From positions 22,837 through 86,836 of the forward strand of contig JANQGX010000004.1 in NCBI GenBank assembly GCA_028282885.1: 64,000 nt of DNA, given 5' to 3'. This DNA is from SAR324 cluster bacterium. Its GTDB lineage: Bacteria; SAR324; XYD2-FULL-50-16. Below the pieces are notes generated by a model, which was given only the letters and a program-made list of their open reading frames with translations, was not told where the DNA came from and did no database searches. Shown one piece after another: positions 26,955-36,070 of this stretch. Positions within the stretch are counted from its first letter, which is position 1. Each line of letters starts with the position of its first letter. A program made the position numbers and the translations under genes.

Positions 26955-28436
26955 TCAGCGGGTTGTCTTCTTTCCCTGGCTAACCAGGAGCCATTTGTAC
27001 AGTTTCATGGGGATGATCCGCATCCAGTCGGGCCCGGCATAAGAAATCTTGCGATTAACCGTAAAAAACCTGGTAAAATCATTGGACTCCCCGACCATCA
27101 GATCGGCAATGATTCTTCCTGCGGTTTGGGCGAACGCCACCCCTTCCCCACAATAGGCAACGCCATAATAGATATTCCCATAATCTCCCATACGACCTAC
27201 CGAGGGTGCAAAATCGATATTAAACCCCATACTGCCGCCCCAGGCGTGATCTATCTTCAAACCAGTCAATTGTGGAAAGGTCGTGAAAAGACTTTGCGTC
27301 AGTTTACCGATTACGGGTTTATAGTTGCCCGCACTGAGTTTATCGTTCGCAAAATAGGGGTAGTCCGAACCGCCAATCACAATCCGTCCGTCTGCCGTCG
27401 GTCTCATATAATCGAACAACACCCGGGAATCTGCTATTCCCTGACGATTCTGCCAGCCGATGGATTGCCATTGATCCGCTGAAAGTGGCTCTGTGGCGAT
27501 GACATAGGAATTCAGCGGAATCACCCTGTTGCGGAAAAAATTCAACTTGTGGGAGTAACCATTCAATCCCAGGACAAGATTTGGAGCTGATATCTCGCCC
27601 ATCTCCGTCTCAATTCTGATATTCTTGCCGGGCGTCACCTTCATAACCACGGTTTTTTCGCGAACCTCCACACCCAGACCTTCTACCACTTTTTTCATAC
27701 CGCAAGCCAGCTTGGCCGGGTCTACAATCCCTCCATACGGTAAGTTGAGGGCTGCCACATATCGAGGTGACTTGATATCCGATTCCATCTCCCGACCATG
27801 AAGCAGGTTCGCTTCCAACCCCATTGCCTGATATCTTTCCAGATGATGTTCAAGACCTTCCGCCTCTTCTTCCGTCATAGCCGCATGGATATGACCGGTC
27901 TCTTCGAAATCACAATCCACTCCATAATCTTTTATGAGATCTTTGATGACCTGAATCCCATACAACGTCAGATCAAAAGCGTGACGACCTTTCTCGGGCC
28001 CGGCTTCTTCAGTGTAGCCATCAAGACCGGAAATACCGGCATCGACAAACCCTCCATTTCTTCCGCTTGCCCCATATCCACAGCATGCCCCCTCCAGCAG
28101 GACAATATGCTTTTTGGGGAATCTTTTAATCAGATGATAAGCAGCGGATAAACCGGTGTATCCTCCCCCGAGAATGACAATATCCGCTTGATGACTTCCT
28201 TTTAAGGGATCATTTATTTTCTGATCGGCCAGATTTGCTGTTTTGAACCAGTAGTTATCCAGGGCATATTCATACAGGTCCGGAGGCCTGTTCGGATCAT
28301 CTCCCAACCGGTCAATCCAGCGAGATGCACCGGCAACACCGACTGCTCCGATCGCTATTCCGGCGAGTAAGGACCGGCGGTTGAACTTTCTCTTTTTCCC
28401 GACCTTTTTTCCGTCAAGCTCCTTCGAATTGTTCAT
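26955..28436 (-). CDS. Tat-exported FAD-dependent amino acid/amine oxidase (DAO family)
   Basis: The 493-residue protein starts with a twin-arginine signal: a basic stretch, NRRSLL, then a hydrophobic Gly/Ala run (residues about 18-42). The FAD fold begins with VILGGGYTGLSAAYHL near 90 and continues with GASGRNGGF. The C-terminal YYGVAYCGEGVAF fits gamma-glutamylputrescine oxidase/D-amino acid oxidase relatives. As a Tat substrate the protein would fold with FAD in the cytosol and work in the periplasm, where few relatives act. The TetR gene just upstream (39-base gap) probably controls it. Substrate: amino acid or polyamine, unresolved. Confidence 0.85.
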   Translation of the reverse strand: MNNSKELDGKKVGKKRKFNRRSLLAGIAIGAVGVAGASRWIDRLGDDPNRPPDLYEYALDNYWFKTANLADQKINDPLKGSHQADIVILGGGYTGLSAAYHLIKRFPKKHIVLLEGACCGYGASGRNGGFVDAGISGLDGYTEEAGPEKGRHAFDLTLYGIQVIKDLIKDYGVDCDFEETGHIHAAMTEEEAEGLEHHLERYQAMGLEANLLHGREMESDIKSPRYVAALNLPYGGIVDPAKLACGMKKVVEGLGVEVREKTVVMKVTPGKNIRIETEMGEISAPNLVLGLNGYSHKLNFFRNRVIPLNSYVIATEPLSADQWQSIGWQNRQGIADSRVLFDYMRPTADGRIVIGGSDYPYFANDKLSAGNYKPVIGKLTQSLFTTFPQLTGLKIDHAWGGSMGFNIDFAPSVGRMGDYGNIYYGVAYCGEGVAFAQTAGRIIADLMVGESNDFTRFFTVNRKISYAGPDWMRIIPMKLYKWLLVSQGKKTTR

Positions 28437-28475
28437 GATCTCTCCTTTTGATGTACTGTTTATTAAAAGGTATCA

Positions 28476-29081
28476 TTAGTGAGCCTGTTTGTTTTGCAGA
28501 TACTGCAGAAACATGTTCTGCATCTCTCTACCCATGCTTTCCAGATCCGTGGAATCCGGATCAATCAACCAGAGCGATACGGCCCCTTCCAAGCTCCCGA
28601 AAATCAAATTGGCGACTGTGGAAGCATCAATATTCCGCAACTCTCCCGACGCGATCCCCTCTTCCAGATGCTCAACCAGGAGTTTTTTACCTGACAGGAA
28701 AAACTGCTTGAGAGCTTCCGCAACCTTCCTGTTGGTACGACCCAGCGATCTGAATTCGCTTAAGTTCAGAAACCATTTCAAATCGAATGAATCAATCTCG
28801 GTGTACCAGGCAATGACAAATCGAATACGCTCCGATACCGAATCATATTTGGAAAATTCCACCTGAAGCTGCCGGATATATTTCCTCACTGTATAATCCA
28901 CAACTCCCAGGATCATCGCCTCCTTATTGGCAAAGTAGTGATGAAGCATTCCCAGGCTACATCCTACCGATTCCGCAATTTGTCGTGTCGTGGTTTTAGC
29001 GAGACCCTTTTCCGCCACAACATTGTAAAAGGCCTCAATGATCTCTTCCCGTCTGATATCGGAAATCCGTTTTCTTGCGAT
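28476..29081 (-). CDS. TetR-family repressor, apparently starting at an ATC codon
   Basis: In frame upstream of the first standard start (GTG 29018) the sequence reads ARKRISDIRREEIIEAFYNV, a perfect TetR helix 1. The codon before it, at 29081-29079, is ATC, and GGAGGT stands five bases further upstream, at ideal spacing. A TAG follows upstream, so no other start exists. I therefore place the start at ATC 29081 (201 residues). The HTH is TTTRQIAESVGCSLGMLHHYF; the C-terminal ligand domain resembles BetI-type regulators. The GTG start would lose helix 1. A point mutation or sequencing error of ATG cannot be excluded. It likely regulates itself and the oxidase gene downstream. Confidence 0.75.
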   Translation of the reverse strand: MARKRISDIRREEIIEAFYNVVAEKGLAKTTTRQIAESVGCSLGMLHHYFANKEAMILGVVDYTVRKYIRQLQVEFSKYDSVSERIRFVIAWYTEIDSFDLKWFLNLSEFRSLGRTNRKVAEALKQFFLSGKKLLVEHLEEGIASGELRNIDASTVANLIFGSLEGAVSLWLIDPDSTDLESMGREMQNMFLQYLQNKQAH

Positions 29082-29123
29082 ATTCTACCTCCCTATGAAA
29101 TCAAACAAATCAAGTGATATTTA

Positions 29124-29170
29124 AATTGATCAATTGACCAGTTTTTAACTGACACTTTAACTCTTGTCAA
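29124..29170 (-). promoter_or_regulatory. Promoter and operator of the TetR-oxidase operon
   Basis: On the minus strand, TTGACA (29165-29170), 17 bases and TAAAAA (29142-29147) form a promoter. The perfect palindrome AATTGATCAATT (29124-29135) covers the expected transcription start and is a natural operator for the TetR protein. Functional assignment is an inference from position. Confidence 0.5.
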
Positions 29171-29245
29171 GTTAAACTACGGATTAAAACTATCGGTAAA
29201 GAAAGGATTTTAAGTTAAACTGGCAGCAGGCAGAAAAAGGGATAA

Positions 29246-29704
29246 TCAGATGGGACCAACCCTTTTTTTCAGGATGGGGGAGGACAGCACAATAGAGGTC
29301 TTGGTTTCTCCGAATTCACTCAATCTGGCTACCAAGCTGTCCAATTGCGAGATAGAACGGGCAACGACCCTCAGGATTAGGGACTCAACTCCACTGATAT
29401 GATGACATTCGATGATTTCGTTCTCCTTTTCTGCAAAAGAGTAGATTTTTTGATATCTTTCCGGCTGTGTTGTCAGACTGATGAAGGCTGTAATTTCATG
29501 ACCATAAATCACCGGGTTGATATCTGCGTGGTATCCGTTGATGATCCCCGTTTCTTCCATCTTGTAGACCCGTTCCGCGACAGCCGGTGACGACAGGCCA
29601 ACCCGTCTGCCGATTTCACTGAAGGTGGATCGTGCATTTTTCTGGAGTTCACAAAGAATCTTCACGCCCATTTCATCGATTGCTTTGTCGAATTTATCGT
29701 CCAT
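29246..29704 (-). CDS. Lrp/AsnC-family transcriptional regulator
   Basis: The 152-residue protein has an N-terminal HTH (ILCELQKNARSTFSEIGRRVGLSS, positions about 17-40) and a C-terminal RAM domain with the ligand-region sequence ECHHISGVESLILRV. Members sense amino acids. The gene is divergent from a LysE-type exporter, a classic regulator-exporter arrangement, so it likely controls that exporter in response to lysine, arginine or a related amino acid. Confidence 0.9.
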   Translation of the reverse strand: MDDKFDKAIDEMGVKILCELQKNARSTFSEIGRRVGLSSPAVAERVYKMEETGIINGYHADINPVIYGHEITAFISLTTQPERYQKIYSFAEKENEIIECHHISGVESLILRVVARSISQLDSLVARLSEFGETKTSIVLSSPILKKRVGPI

Positions 29705-29843
29705 TGTGCATTTTTCCTTTAAATATTAAGGGAAAACATCAATTTACCTTGGATCGGCCATTCTCTCACTTTATGATTTCAGATATTATGATGATCACTA
29801 ATGCGGCTTAACCGGGTGTAGCTGAGGATATGGGGAATGTATC

Positions 29844-29912
29844 ATGAAGAAGTTAAGAATCACAGTACCGACTCAAAAAACATCTGATAATTCAATATTT
29901 ATAGATAGTTAA
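29844..29912 (+). CDS. 22-codon leader ORF overlapping the LysE start
   Basis: ATG 29844 is preceded by GGGGAA at eight bases. The frame encodes MKKLRITVPTQK followed by TSDNSIFIDS and stops at TAA 29910-29912. Its stop overlaps the LysE start (TAATG). The LysE gene itself lacks a recognisable ribosome site, so re-initiation after this ORF is a good explanation. The peptide has several Lys/Arg and Ser/Thr codons but no run that would mark attenuation. Confidence 0.45.
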   Translation: MKKLRITVPTQKTSDNSIFIDS

Positions 29913-30538
29913 TGAAAGCTCTAGGCAATGGTATGCTTACCGGACTGCTTCTGCAACTGGCCGTGGGTCCGGTTTTCTTTTATATTATGGGTATCACTAT
30001 CGATAGCAACTACCTGAACGGGCTGGCAGCCATCATTGCCGTTACGCTTGCTGACTATATTTACATTGTTTTGTCACTGGTCGGTCTGGGTCGGTTGCTT
30101 CAGAAAGGGAGAATCAGAACCGCTTTCGGGCTGGTGGGATCGGTAGTCCTGGTGTTGTTCGGATTGATGGTTCTCTATAAAGGTCTGGCGTTTATCGATG
30201 CTACTGATCAAACGGGGGTGATTAATTGGACTCCTCTCAACAGTTTCACCAGCGCTTTCATCCTCACTATTTCCAGCCCCCTGACCATCGTATTCTGGAG
30301 CAGTGTTTTCTCTGCCAAAGCAATTGAGATGGATTACAAAAGAAAGGAGCTGATCATTTTCGGGTTCGGAACAGGTCTATCCACTTTGTTCTTCATGTCC
30401 TCAACCATGGCTGTTTTATCTCTTTTGAAATCGGATATTCCCACCCTGGCGATTCAGATTCTCAACTGTCTGGTCGGCCTGGTTTTGATCTACTACGGTA
30501 TCTCAAGAACGGTCAAAACTCTGAGAGGACCATTTTAA
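29912..30538 (+). CDS. LysE-family amino acid exporter
   Basis: The 208-residue membrane protein has the six-helix LysE plan. The N-terminal GMLTGLLLQLAVGPVFFYIM holds the conserved Gly-Pro near position 20, and the middle part has SFTSAFILTISSPLTIVFW, the family's N-P/S-P helix break region. Exporters of this class remove lysine, arginine, homoserine or threonine. It is divergent from the Lrp gene and coupled to the leader ORF. Confidence 0.85.
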   Translation: MKALGNGMLTGLLLQLAVGPVFFYIMGITIDSNYLNGLAAIIAVTLADYIYIVLSLVGLGRLLQKGRIRTAFGLVGSVVLVLFGLMVLYKGLAFIDATDQTGVINWTPLNSFTSAFILTISSPLTIVFWSSVFSAKAIEMDYKRKELIIFGFGTGLSTLFFMSSTMAVLSLLKSDIPTLAIQILNCLVGLVLIYYGISRTVKTLRGPF

Positions 30539-30671
30539 CCACATTGAGAGACATCGCACTTGATTGCCGTAATATTTGGTTGACAAGTTTGATGTTTCGC
30601 TTACCCTCGCCACTTGTTTCCGATTTTTGCCTTGAGCTTGAATCATCACCTTTTGAATGCCCCGGGTCAGT

Positions 30672-31898
30672 TCATTTTGCTATATTGGTCTGGTTTTTCC
30701 TTATTTGGAAGGTGACGTCCTGGTTAACACTTTCAAGCGCGCTCAGGGAATTATCGACGCTGAGAACATCAAATTTTTTTGCTGCTGTTTTCAACTCCTG
30801 ACCGATGTCTTTCAACATGTCGAACTCGTGTTTGTTACCGGCTTCTATAACGGTATCTCCCAATTTATTGATAATCGCCATTCTTTTGATCTTTCTCTGT
30901 TCCTCCAGAACCGGCATCACATCGCGATCAAGCAATACTCCGAGGGTTTCAATATCCTGGATTTCCTCAATATCCACCTGATCAGAATTCGACGGATCAG
31001 TTTCCTCAGTCACTTTCCTGGTCTGGTTTAAATCCTCTTCAGTTTCTTTCTGGCGAGTCACATCGTGCAAAATCACCACGGTTCCCCTGAACTTTTCACC
31101 GGGATCCAGCATCTTATGCATGCTGATCAAAAAACAGGAGGCAGCATTATCGTGGTTCGGGGTAATTTCAAATGAATCCTGATGACCATCGCCGGAGATA
31201 AATTCTTCCAGGGGAGAATTCAACCAGGAGGGAAGCTTGAGCTCAGTCTCTTCCCAACTGCAACAAGTCTTCCCCGGCAGTATCGATACTCCCAGCAATC
31301 GACCGGCAGCACTGTTCAGGTATACCACCATATTGTCCGGATTCAGTAACAATACCGGATTATAGTCGCTTTCAACAATCGTCAGGATTTTGTTTGTCTC
31401 ATTGGTCATGCGACGATTGGTTTCCTTCAATTCCGTTTGAATCGCTTCTCCTGTCACGGATGTCCAGGCTGTTACAACACCAATTTCTATCCGATTAAAA
31501 ACACGGGTTACAAACCCGACACACTTCTCTTTATAGTCTTTTTCAAAATCCGCTTCATTCAGCAGATCCAAAAAGGTCTGAAGGTAGTATTTATACAGCC
31601 CCAGAAAATGACTCAGTTCAACACCTCTTTCCCTTTGCCGTTTGGCTTCCGGTATAGCGAAGGCAGATATTGGATCTTTGGTATAATCTTCATCGGGATT
31701 CGGTCCCGGAACAACTTCATAGATTTCCGTGGCTTTAATGATTGCCTTGGACAGCTCCTGAACAGAGATCCGCCAGGCTTCGATCAATGATGAAGGGTAG
31801 ATAGTATATCCCTGCTTTTTTGCATACATCAACACCCGCTCCATCAACCACGCTTCGCTCTTTTGGAGTATATCCACCAACAGTTTGAACCGATCCAT
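30672..31898 (-). CDS. PAS-domain sensor without kinase output
   Basis: The 408-residue cytosolic protein has an all-helical N-terminal region (about 1-150), similar in pattern to RsbR/RsbT co-antagonist-like sensor domains. A PAS domain follows (about 172-290; ILTIVESDYNPVLLLNPDNMVVYLNSAA pattern) with a PAC-like end, RGTVVILHDVTRQKETE. The last 110 residues are acidic then helical and lack a His-kinase, GGDEF or other output domain. It may act by protein-protein contact. The N-terminal call is tentative. It is convergent with lysE. Confidence 0.6.
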   Translation of the reverse strand: MDRFKLLVDILQKSEAWLMERVLMYAKKQGYTIYPSSLIEAWRISVQELSKAIIKATEIYEVVPGPNPDEDYTKDPISAFAIPEAKRQRERGVELSHFLGLYKYYLQTFLDLLNEADFEKDYKEKCVGFVTRVFNRIEIGVVTAWTSVTGEAIQTELKETNRRMTNETNKILTIVESDYNPVLLLNPDNMVVYLNSAAGRLLGVSILPGKTCCSWEETELKLPSWLNSPLEEFISGDGHQDSFEITPNHDNAASCFLISMHKMLDPGEKFRGTVVILHDVTRQKETEEDLNQTRKVTEETDPSNSDQVDIEEIQDIETLGVLLDRDVMPVLEEQRKIKRMAIINKLGDTVIEAGNKHEFDMLKDIGQELKTAAKKFDVLSVDNSLSALESVNQDVTFQIRKNQTNIAK

Positions 31899-31982
31899 CT
31901 TGTACCTGTGTCTGTCTGTTTTATCCCCTATCCTTCCATATGCAGGTATCTATATCCAAATCCTATCGAAATTTTCCCTTTT

Positions 31983-32011
31983 AATATACGGTATCCTGCA
32001 CCGCTTTACAA
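31983..32011 (-). promoter_or_regulatory. Promoter of the PAS sensor gene
   Basis: On the minus strand, TTGTAA (32006-32011), 17 bases and TATATT (31983-31988) match sigma-70 elements. The leader to ATG 31898 would be about 75 bases. The remaining spacer to 32284 shows nothing else that I can support. Confidence 0.5.
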
Positions 32012-32284
32012 CAATTGGAAAAACTGTGTAACAGGCCAACTTGAAGCTGAAACACAAATCAGTTCCTGCCTTTGACTCATGTGCCTACTTTAAAGACCCA
32101 ACCGAGTCTTGACTTCCGATGGATCAAGAGAAGGTTAATTCGTTTTTAAAGGCAATAGATTTCCAATGATGTGAGTAATTCAGACAGGTTTCAGATGGAC
32201 CGTCTGTTGATTCGGGCTGTTAAACGAAATTTAAAACATGTAGGTCAAACTTTACTTCCCGTGGGATAAAATGGGGTTGAAGGT

Positions 32285-32902
32285 TTATTTTCCCCGATTG
32301 GCGATCCCTGAAAAAATCAGTTCACAAAGGTCATCGGTGAGAACATCAGGTTCAATCTCCCTTCCAAACACCACACGGGTGAGGCAGATATGTTCGATTC
32401 CTCCCAGGATTCCCTGTCGGATCATTTTTGCAGGTATGTCGCTCCGGATTTCGCCATTCTCCATCCCCTCCTCCACGATGTCGAGAATCATATCAGCATA
32501 CTTCTTCACGAATTTATGGGTCTCGCTGGCGTAGTAATCCTGGTGATTACGAACCTCTATGAGAAGAATTCTGGCAAATACGCGATTGGAAGAATAGGTA
32601 TGAAAATGAACCCAGATCAGTTTTCTGAGTTTATTAAGTGAACCCTTGATTCCCTTTAAATCCAATCCGAAACGCACCATGTACTCCTCCAGATATTCTC
32701 TCAAGACCTGGTGAAGTAAATCTCTTTTGTCATTAAAATACTTATATATCAACGCCTCCGTGACACCTGCAGTTTTGGCAATCTCTGCTGTGGTGATTGC
32801 CCCAAATTCTTTAGTCTCCAGCAAACTCCTCAGAGAATCCATAATTTTTAACTTACCGGCCGGAGGTGTTTTTTTTCTTTTTTGCAGGTTGTTTTCGTTC
32901 AT
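32285..32902 (-). CDS. TetR-family repressor
   Basis: From ATG 32902 the protein has 205 residues; the reading from 32959 adds 19 residues without family character. The HTH is GAITTAEIAKTAGVTEALIYKYF (about 35-57), typical of fatty-acid-responsive TetR/FadR-like regulators. The C-terminal domain carries HFHTYSSNRVFARILLIEVRNH. It is divergent from the nitronate-monooxygenase/flavin operon, across a 590-base gap with an inverted repeat at the likely promoter, and probably represses that operon. No strong ribosome site is visible. Confidence 0.85.
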   Translation of the reverse strand: MNENNLQKRKKTPPAGKLKIMDSLRSLLETKEFGAITTAEIAKTAGVTEALIYKYFNDKRDLLHQVLREYLEEYMVRFGLDLKGIKGSLNKLRKLIWVHFHTYSSNRVFARILLIEVRNHQDYYASETHKFVKKYADMILDIVEEGMENGEIRSDIPAKMIRQGILGGIEHICLTRVVFGREIEPDVLTDDLCELIFSGIANRGK

Positions 32903-33238
32903 AGGAGTATAATTCCGGTTACTCGATTCAGAACAGGCGATATCATGACAATCAATCACTAGACCATCTTCCTCAATCCAAGGATTAGCAACATTAATCT
33001 TCGATCCGGGAAATGATATCTTCCTGTTTACCCTAGTGTAAAACTAAACCATCTCACCAGGGATGTATAGTAACAGCGTCAAGAAAAATCGGATCTCATC
33101 AGACAAAATTCCAAAAACCAATACCCGTGTATGAAACAGTGTTTTGATTTAGTTTAGGTTATTAAAACTCACTTGATCTTTTTTTATTACATTATATTGT
33201 AATTATGTTGTTTTCAGCATCATATATCTCATAATTAC

Positions 33239-33291
33239 TTGACGGGTTTCTAAATTGTTAGTAATGCTAACCTGACAGGTAAGATCTGTCA
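33239..33291 (+). promoter_or_regulatory. Promoter and TetR operator of the flavin redox operon
   Basis: TTGACG (33239-33244), 17 bases and TAATGC (33262-33267) form a plausible promoter. Just after it, TGACAG and CTGTCA (33273-33278, 33286-33291) make an inverted repeat with a seven-base spacer, and CCTGACAGG-type palindromy overlaps it. The position over the transcription start fits repression by the divergent TetR. The leader to the first gene is about 200 bases and holds no clear gene. Confidence 0.45.
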
Positions 33292-33491
33292 ATTAATGTC
33301 GACCGTGCTGCACCATATACAAATCCCTTACTTGAACCGGGATGAGGTTGTTCCGGATCTCCGAATACGGAACACTGCTATCAATCCCGATGATCTGAAA
33401 TATGATTCAATATGCTCAAATGGTCAGGTCCGGGTGATCAGCATGGTTATACTCTGGCTTTTTACCCCTTATGGAAAAGGAGAGGCGGAAA

Positions 33492-34472
33492 ATGACAAGG
33501 GAATTCAAAACAAAAATCACCCAAATGCTCGGAACCCGCTACCCCATACTCTGTGGTGGCATGCAGTGGGTCAGTCGAGCGGAGTTTGTCGCAAATGTCT
33601 GCAATACCGGTGCAATCGGCTTTATTACGGCAGAAACGTTTGAATCAGCGGAAGACCTGAGAAATGAAATCAGAAAAATACGAACACTGACAGACCAGCC
33701 CTTTGGGGTAAATATCTCCATGCTTCCCGAACTGCCAATGACTGACAGAACCCTGGAATTCTGCCATGTCATCTGCGAAGAGGGTGTGAAATTCGTGGAA
33801 ACGGCAGGGGCGAGCCCGCATAAAATTCTACCGATTCTCAAAAAAGAAAACATTAAAATCATCCATAAACTGACCAGCATCCGGCATGCCCTCAAAGCCC
33901 AGTCCCTGGGTGTTGATGCAGTTACTATTCTCGGGTACGGATCAGGTGGTCATGTGGGCATGGGCAATGTGGCGCTTTTTATTCTGCTGCCCCTTGCTGT
34001 TAAAACACTTGATATTCCGGTCATTGCGGGAGGTAGTGTTGCAACGGGCTCCGGCTTCTTAGGGGCTTTGTCCATGGGAGCCGAAGGTGTGCTGATGGGC
34101 ACTGCGTTTTTCGCTTCAGAAGAGTCTCCCATCCATCCTAATTTCAAACAGAAACTGTTGCATGCCAAGGAGACCGATACAGAGCTGGTGATGGAATCGA
34201 TATTCAATCCCTTGAGGGTAGTAAAGAACGAACTTTCGGCCAAGGTTCTGGAAATGGAAGCTGGCGGGGCAACCCTGGAAGACATCATCAATCAACTTGC
34301 CGGCGGCAAGGGCAAACTGGCCTATGACAATGGTAACACCGAGATCAGCCCCATTGCCGGCGGACAGGTTGTCGGCCTGATCGACGAGATCAAGCCTGTT
34401 CAACAGATAGTTGATGATATTATCAGGGATGCCAGTGACCTGATGGATCGCCTGGAACAGATCACCGGTTAA
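33492..34472 (+). CDS. Nitronate monooxygenase / 2-nitropropane dioxygenase-like flavoprotein
   Basis: ATG 33492 has a GGAG-type site upstream; the frame could begin at 33471. The 326-residue FMN barrel has YPILCGGMQWVS at the start, the GYGSGGHVGMGN segment with the catalytic His of nitronate monooxygenases, PVIAGGSVATGSGFLGALSMGAEGVLMGTAF as the FMN phosphate region, and a family-typical tail. FabK-type enoyl-ACP reductases share the fold and motifs, so a reductase acting on acyl chains is a serious alternative in this redox operon. Confidence 0.8.
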   Translation: MTREFKTKITQMLGTRYPILCGGMQWVSRAEFVANVCNTGAIGFITAETFESAEDLRNEIRKIRTLTDQPFGVNISMLPELPMTDRTLEFCHVICEEGVKFVETAGASPHKILPILKKENIKIIHKLTSIRHALKAQSLGVDAVTILGYGSGGHVGMGNVALFILLPLAVKTLDIPVIAGGSVATGSGFLGALSMGAEGVLMGTAFFASEESPIHPNFKQKLLHAKETDTELVMESIFNPLRVVKNELSAKVLEMEAGGATLEDIINQLAGGKGKLAYDNGNTEISPIAGGQVVGLIDEIKPVQQIVDDIIRDASDLMDRLEQITG

Positions 34473-34555
34473 TTAAACTTATAGGGGAGTACCAAAGGGA
34501 TAAAAGCCAGGGGATTTCCCCGGCTTCCTTTTGGGAATTCATCGAGGAACAAACC

Positions 34556-36070
34556 ATGACTGATTATGATGCGATTGTAATAGGTGCAGGAAACGGAGGT
34601 TTGACAGCCGCCGCTTCGTTAGCAAAGGCAGGCGCCTCCGTACTTCTTCTGGAGAGACATAACATACCGGGAGGTGCAGCGACCAGTTTCTGCAGGGGAA
34701 GATTTGAATTCGAAGTGGCTCTCCATCAATTGAGCGGAATCGGATCATCCGAATATCCCGGCCCCCTGAGAGGTCTGTTGGACCGGATTGGGGTTATGGA
34801 CAAACTCGAGTTTGTCGAAATGGATGACCTCTACAGAATCGTTGTTCAATCGGAAAACTTCGACCTCACCCTGAGACCGGATATCAAGGAGGTAGTTAGG
34901 GAGTTACAGTTGCGGTTTCCGTCTGAAAAGGAAGCTATTGCCGACTTCTTTAATTTCGTTTATCGCTTCTTCTCGGAGGTTATCGGGGTGTATTACATGC
35001 AGGATCCGGAAACCAGCCCTGAGAAATACCCGCTTTACTTTAAATATGCCCTTAAAAGCACGCAACAGGTTCTGGACGAGTTTTTCAAAGAACCCCTGCT
35101 AAAAACGGCTGTTTCTCCCTACTGGACCTATATCGGCCTTCCCCCGAAGAAAATGAACTTCAGCGACATGGCAGCGATGTTTTTTGGTTTTTGTGAGTTC
35201 AAGCCCTACCACCTGAAGGGAGGCTCCATGGCACTTTCATCGGCATTAGCTGAGGTTGTCACCGAAAACGGAGGGACGATTCAGTATAATTGCGGAGCCA
35301 GGAAAATCATAATCGAAGAAGGTCGTGTTCGCGGGGTTGTCACCGATATGGGTGAAGAGATCACCTGTCGTTATATCGTTTCCAATGCTTCCAAAATCAC
35401 CACCTATGTCGATTTAATCGGCTCGGAGCACATCCCGGAGTCGACCATGAAAGAGCTGAAGCAAAGTCGTATATCCCAAGCCGGATTTATACTTTATATG
35501 GGACTGGACTGTGAACCCGAAACTGTGGGGATTACAGAGTCCACCAATTTTCTCATGGGAAATACCGATGAGGATGCAGCTTTCGAGAGGATGAAAGAGC
35601 TTGACATTAGTTCACAGGATGCCCTGGTTCTAAGTTGTTATGATTTGAGAGACAAGGAGTTTTCTCCGGAAGGCGCCAGCCAGGTGGCATTGGTCACTCT
35701 GAAATACGGACAGCCCTGGTTGAAGATCCCCCCGGATGAGTATTATGACACAAAATTCAAATGTGCGGATCAGATGCTGAAAGTCATTGAACCGCTCTAT
35801 CCTGACTTGCGAAAACACATTGAAGAGATTGAGGTTGCCACCCCCATCACTTGTATGCGCTATCTTGGTCATCCGACAGGAGCCATTTACGGATTCGAGC
35901 ATCATATCAAAGACTCCGATCACTTTATTGCCAATAGGTCTGAAATTAAGGGACTGTACGGTGCGGGAGGATGGGTCGGGCTTTGTGGTTTTCAACCCAC
36001 GCTTGAATCAGGCGTTAAGGCGGCTCGCAGCATTAAAAGGGAAATCAAAAAGGCAGAGGAGGTTGCATGA
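34556..36070 (+). CDS. RetSat/CrtI-like FAD-dependent oxidoreductase
   Basis: The 504-residue flavoprotein starts with DAIVIGAGNGGLTAAASLAKAG, a classical FAD fold, followed by LERHNIPGGAATSF. The C-terminal GLYGAGGWVGLCGFQPTLESG is the second FAD-contact region. Relatives saturate or isomerise conjugated double bonds (retinol saturase, carotenoid isomerase) or act as polyunsaturated fatty acid isomerase-like enzymes. The next gene overlaps by four bases and encodes a ferredoxin-linked reductase, a probable electron donor. It shares the fold, but not close sequence, with the flavoprotein at 14246-15751. Confidence 0.82.
   Translation: MTDYDAIVIGAGNGGLTAAASLAKAGASVLLLERHNIPGGAATSFCRGRFEFEVALHQLSGIGSSEYPGPLRGLLDRIGVMDKLEFVEMDDLYRIVVQSENFDLTLRPDIKEVVRELQLRFPSEKEAIADFFNFVYRFFSEVIGVYYMQDPETSPEKYPLYFKYALKSTQQVLDEFFKEPLLKTAVSPYWTYIGLPPKKMNFSDMAAMFFGFCEFKPYHLKGGSMALSSALAEVVTENGGTIQYNCGARKIIIEEGRVRGVVTDMGEEITCRYIVSNASKITTYVDLIGSEHIPESTMKELKQSRISQAGFILYMGLDCEPETVGITESTNFLMGNTDEDAAFERMKELDISSQDALVLSCYDLRDKEFSPEGASQVALVTLKYGQPWLKIPPDEYYDTKFKCADQMLKVIEPLYPDLRKHIEEIEVATPITCMRYLGHPTGAIYGFEHHIKDSDHFIANRSEIKGLYGAGGWVGLCGFQPTLESGVKAARSIKREIKKAEEVA

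Noticed and set aside
29807..29820. TTAACCGGGT in the lrp-lysE spacer as a further site of the ArsR-type regulator
   Set aside because: Only a half site matches; ten bases can occur by chance, and the neighbouring genes are already explained by Lrp.
33296..33643. 115-codon open frame upstream of and overlapping the nitronate-monooxygenase-like gene
   Set aside because: It overlaps the start of that gene out of frame, lacks a ribosome site and shows no protein family character.
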